DNA from: Brevundimonas diminuta 3F5N
GTDB taxonomy: Bacteria > Pseudomonadota > Alphaproteobacteria > Caulobacterales > Caulobacteraceae
Reading direction: 5' to 3'
NCBI RefSeq assembly: GCF_900163625.1
Contig: NZ_FUIE01000016.1
Location: forward strand, 29,350 to 93,349
Length of the DNA stretch: 64,000 nt
Shown: piece by piece, positions 9,148 to 19,344 of the stretch
Layout of the letters: the number at the start of each line of letters is the position of its first letter
Position numbering within the stretch: the stretch's first letter is position 1
Position numbers and translations under genes: made by a program
Notes under the pieces: generated by a model
What the model was told of the DNA's origin: nothing
The model's database searches: none
The model's input: only the letters and a program-made list of their open reading frames with translations

Positions 9148-9178
9148 TGCGCCGATGTCCGCCAAGGGAGAATACCGC

Positions 9179-9556
9179 ATGGCTCTTTATGAGCACACGG
9201 TCATGACGCGCCAGGATATCTCGGCGCAACAGGCCGAAGCGCTGAACGACACCATCAAGGCTCTGATCGAAGAAGGCGGCGGCTCCGTCGCCAAGATCGA
9301 GTACTGGGGTCTGCGCAACCTGACCTACCGGGTCAAGAAGAACCGCAAGGCTCACTATTCGCTGATGGCCGTTGATTGCCCGCCGGCCGCCATGGCCGAA
9401 GTCGAGCGTCAGCTGTCGATCAACGAAGACGTGCTGCGCTGGCTGACCATCCGCGTCGAGGAACTCGACCTGGAGCTGTCGCCCCTGCTGGCTCGCCGCG
9501 AACGCGAACGTGACCGCAGCGGCCCGCGCACCGACGACGCCGCGGCTTCGGAATAA
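9179..9556 (+). CDS. rpsF: 30S ribosomal protein S6
   Basis: 125 residues from the ATG at 9179, preceded by AAGGGAG. An in-frame ATG 69 bases upstream has no comparable ribosome site and would add residues not found in S6. The [14 protein letters not shown] start, the [17 protein letters not shown] strand and the [11 protein letters not shown] end are typical. The charged, Arg/Asp-rich tail after about residue 100 is usual for alphaproteobacterial S6. It binds S18 in the 30S platform and heads rpsF-rpsR-rplI. Confidence 0.95.
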   Translation: MALYEHTVMTRQDISAQQAEALNDTIKALIEEGGGSVAKIEYWGLRNLTYRVKKNRKAHYSLMAVDCPPAAMAEVERQLSINEDVLRWLTIRVEELDLELSPLLARRERERDRSGPRTDDAAASE

Positions 9557-9567
9557 GGAACCGGATC

Positions 9568-9843
9568 ATGACCGATACGACTGCCCCCATCCCGGGCGCT
9601 CCGGCCGGCTCCGGCCCGGCCCGTCGCCCCTTCTATCGTCGCCGCAAGGTCTGCCCGTTCTCGGGCGCCAACGCGCCGAAGATCGACTACAAGGACGTGA
9701 AGCTGCTGCAGCGTTACGTCTCCGAACGCGGCAAGATCGTGCCCTCGCGCATCACCGCCGTTTCCGCCAAGAAGCAACGCGAACTGGCCAAGGCCATCAA
9801 GCGCGCCCGCTACCTGGCCCTCCTGCCGTACGTGGTGAAGTAA
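9568..9843 (+). CDS. rpsR: 30S ribosomal protein S18
   Basis: 91 residues. It has an extended N-terminus, then the [15 protein letters not shown] motif and the S18 core [19 protein letters not shown] and the Arg/Lys-rich helix. It forms a heterodimer with S6 on the 30S platform. It lies 11 bp after rpsF and one base before rplI, so the three are one operon. Confidence 0.97.
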   Translation: MTDTTAPIPGAPAGSGPARRPFYRRRKVCPFSGANAPKIDYKDVKLLQRYVSERGKIVPSRITAVSAKKQRELAKAIKRARYLALLPYVVK

Positions 9844-9844
9844 G

Positions 9845-10429
9845 ATGAAGGTCGTTCTGCTGGAACGCGTCGAGAACCTCGGCGCCATCGGCGACGTCGT
9901 CACCGTCAAGGACGGCTTCGCCCGTAACTTCCTCCTGCCGCGCGACAAGGCGCGTCGGGCCACGGAAGCCAACCTGAAGGCCTTCGAAATCGAGCGCGTC
10001 GCCATTGAGGCCCGCAACGAGAAGAACAAGGCTGAGTCGCAGAAGATCGCCGACAAGATCGACGGTCAGAGCTACATCATGATCCGTCAGGCTGGTGAAA
10101 CCGGCCAGCTGTACGGCTCGGTCGCCGGTCGCGACGTTGCTGAGGCCGTTCGCGCCGAAGGCGGCAAGATCGAGCGTTCGCAGGTCGTGCTGAACACGGC
10201 GATCAAGACGCTGGGCGTCCACGAAGTGCTGGTTCGCCTGCACCCCGAGGTCTCGGCCACCGTCAAGATCAACATCGCTCGTTCGGCCGACGAAGCCGAG
10301 CGTCAAGCGAAGGGCGAGGACGTGATCCGCGCTCAGTTCGATGACGAGCGTAACGCCGCCGACCAGGCCGCTCAGGAGCTGCTGGAAGGCGGCGCCGGCC
10401 AACAGGAAGGCTTCGGCGACGAAGCCTGA
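9845..10429 (+). CDS. rplI: 50S ribosomal protein L9
   Basis: 194 residues. The N-terminal L9 domain ([32 protein letters not shown]) is followed by the long connecting helix and the C-terminal domain ending near residue 150. A charged tail of about 45 residues extends it beyond the roughly 150 residues of E. coli L9, which is common in alphaproteobacteria. The operon ends at the terminator starting at 10456. Confidence 0.97.
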   Translation: MKVVLLERVENLGAIGDVVTVKDGFARNFLLPRDKARRATEANLKAFEIERVAIEARNEKNKAESQKIADKIDGQSYIMIRQAGETGQLYGSVAGRDVAEAVRAEGGKIERSQVVLNTAIKTLGVHEVLVRLHPEVSATVKINIARSADEAERQAKGEDVIRAQFDDERNAADQAAQELLEGGAGQQEGFGDEA

Positions 10430-10455
10430 TCCTGTCGCTTCGGCGAGATGATCGA

Positions 10456-10486
10456 GGGGCGCTTCCGCAAGGAATCGCCCCTTTTT
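10456..10486 (+). terminator. Rho-independent terminator of rpsF-rpsR-rplI
   Basis: GGGGCG (10456-10461) pairs with CGCCCC (10476-10481), and TTCC (10463-10466) pairs with GGAA (10471-10474) around a stable GCAA tetraloop. TTTTTC follows. It is a near-ideal intrinsic terminator 27 bp past the rplI stop. Confidence 0.9.
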
Positions 10487-10591
10487 CTTGCCTGCCCAAC
10501 ATCCGCTCAATCTTTAGTTTTTCTCACAACCTCCTCACATAATCTCGATAGGCGTCGCCGCTTTCGCACCGCAATATCGCCATGGCTCGTC

Positions 10592-10793
10592 GCCCTTGAC
10601 GGGCAGGAGATGACGATGCGCCCCGGCCTTTACGCTCAACTGCATCGCCCGGTGATCCGACCGGCGCGATGTCCGTGCCAGCGACCCTGAAACCACCTTC
10701 CCCGACCGGTCCGCCGCCGGTCCGTGGTTTCCATCCGCTACCAGACTTCCGTTTCCAGACGCAGCCGGCGTTCGCCCTCCCGCGACGGCGAAC
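10592..10793 (+). promoter_or_regulatory. Multi-hairpin leader before the TonB receptor
   Basis: The 402 bp between rplI and the receptor gene holds no credible gene. It contains four nested or tandem inverted repeats: GCCC/GGGC (10592-10604); CATCGC plus CGGT pairing with ACCG plus GCGATG (10643-10671); GAAACCAC plus GACCGG pairing with CCGGTC plus GTGGTTTC (10689-10731); and GTTCGCC/GGCGAAC (10770-10793). They sit directly upstream of the start at 10832. I matched no known riboswitch (cobalamin and TPP cores are absent), so a cis-regulatory RNA is an inference. Confidence 0.45.
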
Positions 10794-10831
10794 CCTGACG
10801 CGCGTCCAATCAGAAAAGACGACCTCTCGAG

Positions 10832-13240
10832 ATGACCTCCCGATTCCCCCGCCGCCCCGCCCTTCTGGCCGCCGTATCCGGCGCCGCCCTGCTGATCGCC
10901 GGCGCCGTCTCGGCCCAAACCGTTCCTGACGACGCCACCTCAGTCGACGACATCGTGGTGACGGGCACCCGCGCTCCGGCCCGCTCGCGCCTGGACACCC
11001 TGGCCCCTGTCGACGTGGTGACGGCCGAAACCCTCCAGAACCGCGGCACGACCGAATTCGCCGCCGCCCTGGCCCAGACGGTGCCGTCACTGACCTTCCA
11101 GCGGCCCTCGGCCAACGACGGCACGGACTCGATCCGTCCCGCCACCCTGCGCGGCCTGTCGCCGGACCAGACCCTGGTGCTGGTCAACGGCACGCGCCGT
11201 CACGCCTCGGCCCTGGTCAACGTCAACGGCACGGTCGGGCGCGGCTCGGCCGCCGTCGATCTGAACGCCATCCCCAGCGGCGCCCTGGACCGGGTCGAGG
11301 TGCTGCGTGACGGCGCTTCGGCGCAATACGGCTCGGACGCCATCGCCGGGGTGGTCAACCTGCGCCTCAAGGAAGCCCGCGAGGGCGGCGGCGCCAGCGT
11401 CACCTACGGCCAGTACTTCACCAATGTGGAGACCGCGCGCGGCAAGCGGGACGAGCAGGACGGCCGCGCCGTCACCGTCTCGGCCTGGCAGGGCTTCGGC
11501 CTGGGCTCGGACGGCTTCCTGACCCTGTCGGCGGAATATTCCGACCGCGACCCGACCAACCGTTCGGACTACGACCCGCGTCCCGCCGCCAACGGCGCGA
11601 TCACCGCCCGCTTCGGCGATCCCAAGGTCGAGCAGTGGAGCGTCTTCGCCAGTGCCGGCAAGCCGCTGAACGCCGACTGGGAGGCCTACGGCTGGGCTGG
11701 CTATCAGGAGCGCGACAGTTCTTCCGCCGCCTTCCCGCGCCTGTCGAACAACCCCAACAATGTGACGTCCATCTATCCCAACGGCTTCCTGCCCAAGATC
11801 GCCATCAACTCCCAGGACGTTTCGGCAGCCGGCGGCGTGCGCGGGACGTTGGCCGGATGGGACGCGGACTTCAGCCTGGTCTACGGCCGCAACGCCCTGG
11901 AATTCCGCACCGAGGATTCGCTGAACGCCACCTACGGCGCAAACTCCCTGACCAGCTTCGATTCCGGCGGCCTGACCTATGACCAACTGGTCTTCGGCGC
12001 CGACTTCACCCGCCAGTTCGAGATCGGCCTGGACGGCGGTCCGCTGAACTTCGCCTGGGGCCTGGAGGCCCGCAAGGAGAACTACAAGATCGACGCCGGT
12101 CAGCCGGAATCATGGAACCGCGGCCCGCTGGGATCTAACACGGCCCTGGCCGGCGGCGCCCAGGGCTTCCCTGGCTTCCAGCCTTCGAACGCGGTCGATG
12201 AGGACCGCGACGCCGTCGCCCTCTACGCCGACGTCGAAATCCCGCTGACCGAGAAGCTGACGGTCGAAGGCGCGCTGCGCGTCGAGGACTATTCCGACTT
12301 CGGCGACGCTCAGACGGGCAAGTTCGCCGCCCGCTACGACTTCACCCCGAACTTCGCCCTGCGCGGCTCGGTGTCCACCGGCTTCCGCGCCCCGTCGCTG
12401 CAGCAGAGCTTCTTCACCTCGACCTCCTCGGTCGTGCAGAACGGCGGCTTCGTCGAAACCGGCACCTTCCCCGCCACCAGCGAGGTCGCCTCGGTGCTGG
12501 GCGCCCGCCCGCTGAAGGCGGAGACCTCGACCAATTACACGCTCGGCGCCGTGATCCGTCTGGGGAATTTCGACCTGACGATCGACGCCTATCGCATCGA
12601 GATCGAGAACCAGATCGTCCTGTCGGAACTGATCAACCGCAGCTTCTCGCCCCAGGTCGCCGGCCTGCTGGACCCGCTGGGCGTCCAGGCTGCGCGCTTC
12701 TTCCTCAACGGAGTGTCGACCGAGACCGAAGGCGTCGACATCGTCGGCCGCTACCGCCTGCGGACCGAGACGGCGGGCGACTGGGACTTCACCGTCGCCG
12801 CCAACGTCAACGACGTCAGCGTGACCAAGATCCCGACCTCCTCCTCGGTGCTGAACCCGGTCCCGACCCTGTTCGCGCGCCAACGCATCCTGACCATCGA
12901 GGAGGGCACGCCGGACACCAAGGTCGCCGCCTCGGCCGACTGGAGCCAGGGCCGCTGGGGCGCGACGGCGCGGGCGACCTACTACGCCAGCGTGCTGCAA
13001 CCCGGCTCGACGTCCGCCAACGACTATTCGACCGGCGACAAGACCACCATCGACCTGGAAGGCCGCTTCCAGATCACCGACCGGGTCGGCCTGGCGATCG
13101 GCGTGGACAACGTCTTCGACGAATACCCGGACTTCGTGCCCGCCAACCTGAACAACAACGGCGTGCTGGGCTTCCCCTACTACTCGCCGTTCGGGTTCAA
13201 CGGCCGCTACGGCTACGCCCGGTTGAACGTGAAGTGGTGA
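10832..13240 (+). CDS. TonB-dependent outer-membrane receptor
   Basis: 802 residues. A signal peptide (about 1-28, ending in VSAQ) is followed by a TonB box-like DDIVVTG (about 39-45) and a plug domain with LVLVNGTRRH and the classic VEVLRDGASAQYGSDAIAGVVN. The beta-barrel ends in a C-terminal aromatic residue (ARLNVKW), the usual signal for BAM insertion. It would import a large substrate such as a siderophore or oligosaccharide using TonB energy; the ligand cannot be read from sequence. The ribosome site is weak, and a structured leader precedes it. It interrupts the rplI-dnaB neighbourhood. Confidence 0.93.
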   Translation: MTSRFPRRPALLAAVSGAALLIAGAVSAQTVPDDATSVDDIVVTGTRAPARSRLDTLAPVDVVTAETLQNRGTTEFAAALAQTVPSLTFQRPSANDGTDSIRPATLRGLSPDQTLVLVNGTRRHASALVNVNGTVGRGSAAVDLNAIPSGALDRVEVLRDGASAQYGSDAIAGVVNLRLKEAREGGGASVTYGQYFTNVETARGKRDEQDGRAVTVSAWQGFGLGSDGFLTLSAEYSDRDPTNRSDYDPRPAANGAITARFGDPKVEQWSVFASAGKPLNADWEAYGWAGYQERDSSSAAFPRLSNNPNNVTSIYPNGFLPKIAINSQDVSAAGGVRGTLAGWDADFSLVYGRNALEFRTEDSLNATYGANSLTSFDSGGLTYDQLVFGADFTRQFEIGLDGGPLNFAWGLEARKENYKIDAGQPESWNRGPLGSNTALAGGAQGFPGFQPSNAVDEDRDAVALYADVEIPLTEKLTVEGALRVEDYSDFGDAQTGKFAARYDFTPNFALRGSVSTGFRAPSLQQSFFTSTSSVVQNGGFVETGTFPATSEVASVLGARPLKAETSTNYTLGAVIRLGNFDLTIDAYRIEIENQIVLSELINRSFSPQVAGLLDPLGVQAARFFLNGVSTETEGVDIVGRYRLRTETAGDWDFTVAANVNDVSVTKIPTSSSVLNPVPTLFARQRILTIEEGTPDTKVAASADWSQGRWGATARATYYASVLQPGSTSANDYSTGDKTTIDLEGRFQITDRVGLAIGVDNVFDEYPDFVPANLNNNGVLGFPYYSPFGFNGRYGYARLNVKW

Positions 13241-13295
13241 TCGGTTTGGAGCGCGCGCACCGGGGCTTCCTCCCTGTCCTTTGAGCGCGCCTCCC

Positions 13296-13338
13296 TCGTC
13301 AGACGCGGCGGCCCGCGGGGAGTCGCCGCGTCTGACGA
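13296..13338 (+). terminator. 15-bp perfect hairpin after the TonB receptor
   Basis: 13296-13310 and 13324-13338 are perfect inverted repeats (TCGTCAGACGCGGCG and its complement) with a 13-base loop, followed by AAACTT. This is a strong hairpin with a poor T-run, placed 56 bp after the receptor stop, so probably its terminator. Confidence 0.7.
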
Positions 13339-13424
13339 AAACTTAATGCGCGACACCGTTCGTCGGTCATGGTTCGGTCGCGAACCGTGCGCTAGGCTTC
13401 ACCGTCTCAAGGGAGGGATAGCCC

Positions 13425-13799
13425 ATGAAAACCGCCACGTTCGCCGCCGTCGCCGCTCTGGCGCTGTCCGCCCTGCCCGGCGCAGCCGCCGCCATGACGG
13501 TGCAGGAGTTCCTGACCTCCGCCAACCGTATCCCTCGCAACCCCACAGCGCTGCTGCGCTCGGACACGCGGCGACTGATGAATGAGATAAGCGGAGCATT
13601 CAAAGCGGTGCGCGACGATCAGGCCGCCGCCAAGACCGCAGGACGGCGTTCCGCCACCTGCATTCCCGATGGCAAGATCAACCTGTCGGCAGAGCAGATC
13701 CTGAATCGCTTCAACGCCATCCCGGCCCAGCGGCGCAACATCAGCGTCAATCAGGCCGTCCGCGAATGGATGGCTGAGGACTACCCCTGCCCCGCCTGA
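13425..13799 (+). CDS. Small secreted protein, Rap1a/Tai-like (paralog 1)
   Basis: 124 residues with a signal peptide ending near AAA (about residue 23) and a strong GGGAGGG ribosome site. The mature protein starts MTVQEFL and has two cysteines: one in CIPDG, and one three residues before the stop in YPCPA. The spacing (CxP, a helix, then a helix ending WMAEDYPC) resembles the Rap1a/Tai-type proteins, some of which are periplasmic immunity proteins to type VI effectors. That assignment is by eye and the function is not established. The next gene is a diverged copy, 61 bp downstream. Confidence 0.72.
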   Translation: MKTATFAAVAALALSALPGAAAAMTVQEFLTSANRIPRNPTALLRSDTRRLMNEISGAFKAVRDDQAAAKTAGRRSATCIPDGKINLSAEQILNRFNAIPAQRRNISVNQAVREWMAEDYPCPA

Positions 13800-13860
13800 T
13801 CAAAGCCTGATCAGGCGCCGATAACTTGCGAAGCGGCGCAGGCGAGCGCATCTAGCCCCC

Positions 13861-14262
13861 ATGTCGCGTTCCGTTCACATCCTATTCGCCGCGTCGTTAG
13901 GCGCCCTGACGCTGCTCGCCTCCGCGCCTCTGGCCCTGGCCCAGTCGTCCGACATGACCGTTCAGCAGTTTCTGACGATCGGCAAAGACATCCCGCGCAA
14001 CCGCGCCGTGGCCATGATGCGCCCGGACACCCGCCGCCTGATCCGCGTCGTCACCGGCGCCGTCAGCACGGTCAAGGCCGAGCAGGCCTCGGCCGTCTCG
14101 GCGGGCCGCACGCCCGCGCACTGCATCCCCGCCTCAGGCACCGGCATCACGCCCGAGGCCCTGGTCGCGCGCTTCGAGACCATGCCGGAGTCGCGTCGCC
14201 GCATCACCGTGACCCAGGCCGTGCGCGACTGGATGGCCGAGCGCTACCCCTGCCGCGCCTGA
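13861..14262 (+). CDS. Small secreted protein, Rap1a/Tai-like (paralog 2)
   Basis: 133 residues with a signal peptide ending in LALAQ (about residue 28). It is clearly a paralog of the preceding gene: both share MTVQxFL, IPRN, DTRRL, the CIP motif and the tail VTQAVRDWMAERYPC (here VTQAV, there VNQAV). Both cysteines are conserved, which suggests one disulphide in the periplasm. Tandem duplication followed by divergence is the simplest history. No effector gene or secretion system lies nearby, so an immunity role is uncertain. Confidence 0.72.
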   Translation: MSRSVHILFAASLGALTLLASAPLALAQSSDMTVQQFLTIGKDIPRNRAVAMMRPDTRRLIRVVTGAVSTVKAEQASAVSAGRTPAHCIPASGTGITPEALVARFETMPESRRRITVTQAVRDWMAERYPCRA

Positions 14263-14372
14263 CGACCTCCTACTGATCCGACAGCGGTTTTCCGGCCCGT
14301 CCACAGGCGTCGGCGACTGTCCACGACCACGACCCCGCCCGCGTCTGACGTAGGGCGCGCCTATGCGTATTG

Positions 14373-15884
<1,512 letters not shown>

Positions 15885-15897
15885 GCGCTCCTTCTCT

Positions 15898-16000
15898 GCC
15901 GTCATCGTCGGGCTTGACCCGACGATCCAGCCGCGCCGACGCCTGCCGCATCCCCGCGCTGCGCTTGCTGGATGCTCGGATCAAGTCCGAGCATGACGGC
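15898..16000. repeat. Y-shaped palindromic intergenic element (REP/BIME-like)
   Basis: Outer arms GCCGTCAT (15898-15905) and ATGACGGC (15993-16000) are exact inverted repeats. Inside each arm is a hairpin: CGTCGGG/CCCGACG (15906-15924, loop CTTGA) and GCTCGGA/TCCGAGC (15974-15992, loop TCAAG). ATCCAG (15925-15930) pairs with CTGGAT (15968-15973). The two loops are themselves complementary. It lies between dnaB and alr and encodes nothing recognisable. Confidence 0.85.
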
Positions 16001-16065
16001 GATGGAAGGGGCCGATGGTCGCGCAAAGACTGGCGCCGCCTGAACTGCGGATTATAACCGTCGCC

Positions 16066-17115
16066 ATGACCTCCCCCGCCTTCGCTCCCGCCGTCCTCAA
16101 CGTCGATCTGGACGCGCTCGCTCGCAATTATCACACCCTGGGCGCCGTCAGCGGCTCGCCGGTCAATCCGGTCGTGAAGGCCGACGGCTATGGCTTGGGC
16201 GCCGCCGCCGTGACCCAGCGTCTGATGGCCGAGGGCGCGCGCACCTTCTTCGTCGCCCGCGCGGCCGAGGGCGTGCGCCTGCGCGAGGCGATCGGGCCTG
16301 AGCCGGTCATCTATATTCTGGACGGCTGCCACGGAGACGGGGCCGCCATGCTCAAGGCGTCCAACCTGCGGCCCGTCATCAATCACCCGACCCAGCTTCA
16401 GACCTGGCAGGCGGCGGGCGGCGGCGCCTGCGGGCTTCAGATCGACACCGGCATGAACCGGCTGGGCTTCCGCGTCGAGGACGCGCCGGAACCCTTCGCA
16501 GGCCTCGAACTGGTGATGACCCACCTGGCCTGCGCCGACGAGCCGTCGAACCCGCTGAACCGCGCCCAGCGCGACGCCTATGCGGCGGCGGCCCAGCGCT
16601 ATCCGGGCGTGACGCGCTCCTTCGCCAATTCAGGCGGCTGCTTCCTGGGGCCGGACTTCGCCTTCGACGTGGTGCGGCCGGGCATTTGCCTCTACGGCGG
16701 CGGGCCGGAAGGCCGTCCCCATGACAAGATCGCTCCCGTCGCCAGCCTGATCGCCCAGGCGGTGCAGGTGCGCGACGTGCCCGCGGGCGAAACCGTCGGC
16801 TATTCGCAAGGGTATAAGGCGGAGCGGCCGATGCGCGTGGCGACCTGCGGCGCGGGCTACGCCGACGGCGTTCTGCGCAGCTACAGCCCCAAGGGGCAGG
16901 TCTTCATCGCAGGCGAGATGCGGCCGATCATCGGCCGGGTGTCGATGGACGTGCTGGCGGTCGATGTGACCGGCCTGGACGTCAAGGCGGGCGATCCGGT
17001 CGAGATCTTCGGCGCCAATCGCCTGATCGACGACGCGGCGGCGGCGGCGGGCACCATCAGCTATGAGTTGCTGACCTCGATCACGCCGCGCGTGCCGCGC
17101 GTCTATCAGGGCTGA
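16066..17115 (+). CDS. alr: Alanine racemase
   Basis: 349 residues from the ATG at 16066. An upstream in-frame start at 16015 would reach almost into the palindromic repeat. Lys38 in VVKADGYGLG binds PLP, and Tyr265 in GAGYADG is the second catalytic base. The IDTGMNRLGF and VVRPGICLYGG motifs are intact. It interconverts L- and D-alanine for peptidoglycan. It follows dnaB as in other Caulobacterales and ends at a bidirectional hairpin. Confidence 0.95.
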   Translation: MTSPAFAPAVLNVDLDALARNYHTLGAVSGSPVNPVVKADGYGLGAAAVTQRLMAEGARTFFVARAAEGVRLREAIGPEPVIYILDGCHGDGAAMLKASNLRPVINHPTQLQTWQAAGGGACGLQIDTGMNRLGFRVEDAPEPFAGLELVMTHLACADEPSNPLNRAQRDAYAAAAQRYPGVTRSFANSGGCFLGPDFAFDVVRPGICLYGGGPEGRPHDKIAPVASLIAQAVQVRDVPAGETVGYSQGYKAERPMRVATCGAGYADGVLRSYSPKGQVFIAGEMRPIIGRVSMDVLAVDVTGLDVKAGDPVEIFGANRLIDDAAAAAGTISYELLTSITPRVPRVYQG

Positions 17116-17121
17116 ATAGCA

Positions 17122-17150
17122 AAGGGCTGAGGCGCAAGGCCCCAGCCCTT
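17122..17150. terminator. Bidirectional hairpin between convergent alr and the Yip1 gene
   Basis: AAGGGCTG (17122-17129) pairs with CAGCCCTT (17143-17150), followed by CTTC on the plus strand. It occupies the 43 bp gap between two convergent stop codons. Confidence 0.7.
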
Positions 17151-17158
17151 CTTCAGGC

Positions 17159-17776
17159 TTAGCTCAGGGCGAACGCCGTCGCGCCTGCGCCCACGATGAC
17201 GAAGCTGGCGATCACCGCGCCGACGATGGCGAAGACGATGGCGTTCAGGATGATGGCCGCGACCACCACGACGATGGTGTAGCCCAGCGCCTTGTCGGCG
17301 GCGGTCTTCATCAACGTCGGCAGGCCCAGATACATCAGGTAGAAGCCGTACAAGCCCAGCAGGCCCGCCAGCCAGGCCAACATCGGCAGGACGTTCAGCA
17401 CGCCCGCCACCCAGGCGGCAGTCATGGAATAGACGGCGACCTGCATCGCCTTCACCGGGTTCTTGGTCCCGCCGAAGGTCGGGGCTAGGGCGTCGATGAT
17501 CAGGCCCAGCACATAGACGCTGACCAGGCTCAGCACATAGCTGAGCGCACCGCCCAGCAGCGGGCCGACTAGGCCGCGATGACCAAAGGCGATCTGGCCC
17601 ACGATGGTCGCCACCGCCGGAATGGCCGCCAGGATGACGGCGTAGCTGGTGAACAGCCCCTTGATGCTGGCGCTTTCGGCGTCGATCACCGGCCATTCGA
17701 ACTTGGGCCGTGTCAGGATGTATTTGGCCCGCGAGACGAGCGAGGGGTCGACGGCGGGGGGATTTTCAAGGGTCAT
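17159..17776 (-). CDS. Yip1-domain integral membrane protein
   Basis: 205 residues. A cytoplasmic N-terminus with RAKYILTRPKFEWPVID is followed by five hydrophobic segments, with the GGTKNPVKAMQVAVYSMTAAWVAG stretch typical of Yip1/DUF1282-type proteins. Function is unknown in bacteria. It converges on alr and diverges from radA, with 161 bp upstream that hold no gene. Confidence 0.8.
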   Translation of the reverse strand: MTLENPPAVDPSLVSRAKYILTRPKFEWPVIDAESASIKGLFTSYAVILAAIPAVATIVGQIAFGHRGLVGPLLGGALSYVLSLVSVYVLGLIIDALAPTFGGTKNPVKAMQVAVYSMTAAWVAGVLNVLPMLAWLAGLLGLYGFYLMYLGLPTLMKTAADKALGYTIVVVVAAIILNAIVFAIVGAVIASFVIVGAGATAFALS

Positions 17777-17937
17777 TCGTTAGCCTTCTGGGCGGTTGAG
17801 TCGGATCACGGCCTTATCATGTCAGAATGACGGCTGTGTGGATGCCGACGCAACCCCGCAGTCTCCCTATGACAGTTTCGGACGCAGGGCGTTCCAAGCC
17901 GCCTGCCCTCGCCCGCCTGATCTGCTAGGTCTGACGC

Positions 17938-19311
17938 ATGGCGCGCGACTCTCTTCTCTTCGTCTGCAAATCCTGCGGGGCGGTTCATTCCAAATGGGCC
18001 GGGCAGTGCTCGGCCTGCGGCGAGTGGAACGCCCTGGTTGAGGAATCCAAGGCGGCCCCGCCGGGCGCCATGAAGCCCGCCTCGACCGCGCGCGGCCGCG
18101 GGGTGCAGTTCGAGACGTTGCAGTCCGACACGCCCGAGCCGCCGCGTATCGTCACCGGCGTGACCGAGTTCGACCGCGTCTGCGGCGGCGGCGTGGTGCC
18201 GGGATCGGCCATCCTGCTGGGCGGCGACCCCGGCGTCGGCAAGTCGACCCTGCTGTTGGAGGTCACGGCCAAGGCCGCCCGCAACGGCGCCAAGGTCGCC
18301 TATATCTCGGGCGAAGAGGCGATCGAGCAGATCCGCGCCCGCGCCAAACGCATGGGCGTGGCCGACGCCGATGTGTCGCTGGCCTCCGCCACCGCGCTGC
18401 GCGACATCCTGACGACGCTGAAGCGCGATCCGTTCGACATCGTCATCATCGACTCCATCCAGACGCTGTGGAGCGACGCGCACGACGCCGGGCCGGGCTC
18501 CATCACCCAGGTGCGCGCCTGCGCCGCCGAACTGGTGCGGCTGGCCAAGAACGGCGGCCCGGCCATCGTCCTGGTTGGCCACGTCACCAAGGACGGCCAG
18601 ATCGCCGGGCCGCGCGTAGTCGAACACATGGTCGACGCCGTTCTCAGCTTCGAAGGCGAGCGCGGCTATCCCTTCCGCATCCTGCGCGCGGGCAAGAACC
18701 GTTTCGGCGCCACCGACGAGATCGGCGTGTTCGAGATGGGCGACGCCGGCCTGCGCGAAGTGCCCAACCCCTCGGCCTTGTTCCTGGGCGAAGGAAAGGA
18801 CCGGGCGCCCGGCGCCGCCGTCTTCGCCGGGATCGAGGGATCGCGCCCGGTTCTGGTGGAAATTCAGGCTCTTGTTGCACCCTCTGCATATGGCACGCCA
18901 AGACGGGCGGTCGTCGGCTGGGACTCGGGTCGTCTCGCCATGCTGCTGGCGGTGCTGGAGGCGCGCTGCGGTCTGGGGTTCGGAGACAAGGACGTCTATC
19001 TGAACGTCGCGGGCGGCATGAGGATCAACGAACCCGCCGCCGACCTGGCCGCCGCCGCCGCCCTGATCTCATCGGCGCTGGACATGCCCCTGCCCCAGGG
19101 CTGCGTCGTCTTTGGCGAGATCGGCCTGTCTGGCGAGGTCCGTGCCGTCGGCCGCGCCGAGGCCCGCCTGCGCGAGGCGAAGAAGCTGGGCTTCGAGCGC
19201 GCCCTCGCGCCGCCACAAGCCAATGGCAAGGTGAAGAAGGGCGATGTCGCTCTGACCGTCGTCACCCGCCTGACCGACGCGGTCGAGCGAATCTCCCAGA
19301 ACCGCTACTAA
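17938..19311 (+). CDS. radA: DNA repair protein RadA
   Basis: 457 residues. An N-terminal zinc finger (Cys10, 13, 24 and 27) precedes a RecA-like ATPase with Walker A GGDPGVGKST (95-104) and the RadA-specific KNRFG motif (AGKNRFGATDEIG, near 255). A C-terminal Lon-like domain follows. It is a DnaB-type branch-migration helicase in recombinational repair. It lies in the conserved dnaB-alr-radA-cvpA-purF neighbourhood, with cvpA 33 bp downstream. Confidence 0.96.
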   Translation: MARDSLLFVCKSCGAVHSKWAGQCSACGEWNALVEESKAAPPGAMKPASTARGRGVQFETLQSDTPEPPRIVTGVTEFDRVCGGGVVPGSAILLGGDPGVGKSTLLLEVTAKAARNGAKVAYISGEEAIEQIRARAKRMGVADADVSLASATALRDILTTLKRDPFDIVIIDSIQTLWSDAHDAGPGSITQVRACAAELVRLAKNGGPAIVLVGHVTKDGQIAGPRVVEHMVDAVLSFEGERGYPFRILRAGKNRFGATDEIGVFEMGDAGLREVPNPSALFLGEGKDRAPGAAVFAGIEGSRPVLVEIQALVAPSAYGTPRRAVVGWDSGRLAMLLAVLEARCGLGFGDKDVYLNVAGGMRINEPAADLAAAAALISSALDMPLPQGCVVFGEIGLSGEVRAVGRAEARLREAKKLGFERALAPPQANGKVKKGDVALTVVTRLTDAVERISQNRY

Positions 19312-19344
19312 GGCGCGTTCCCATCCCTTGAGGCCGCAGAGCGC

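Noticed and set aside
10430..10831. Cobalamin or TPP riboswitch before the TonB receptor
   Set aside because: Characteristic core sequences of these classes are not seen; only unassigned hairpins are.
17806..17850. Another copy of the Y-shaped repeat
   Set aside because: Only a short GTCA...TGACGGC-like scrap; no paired arms.
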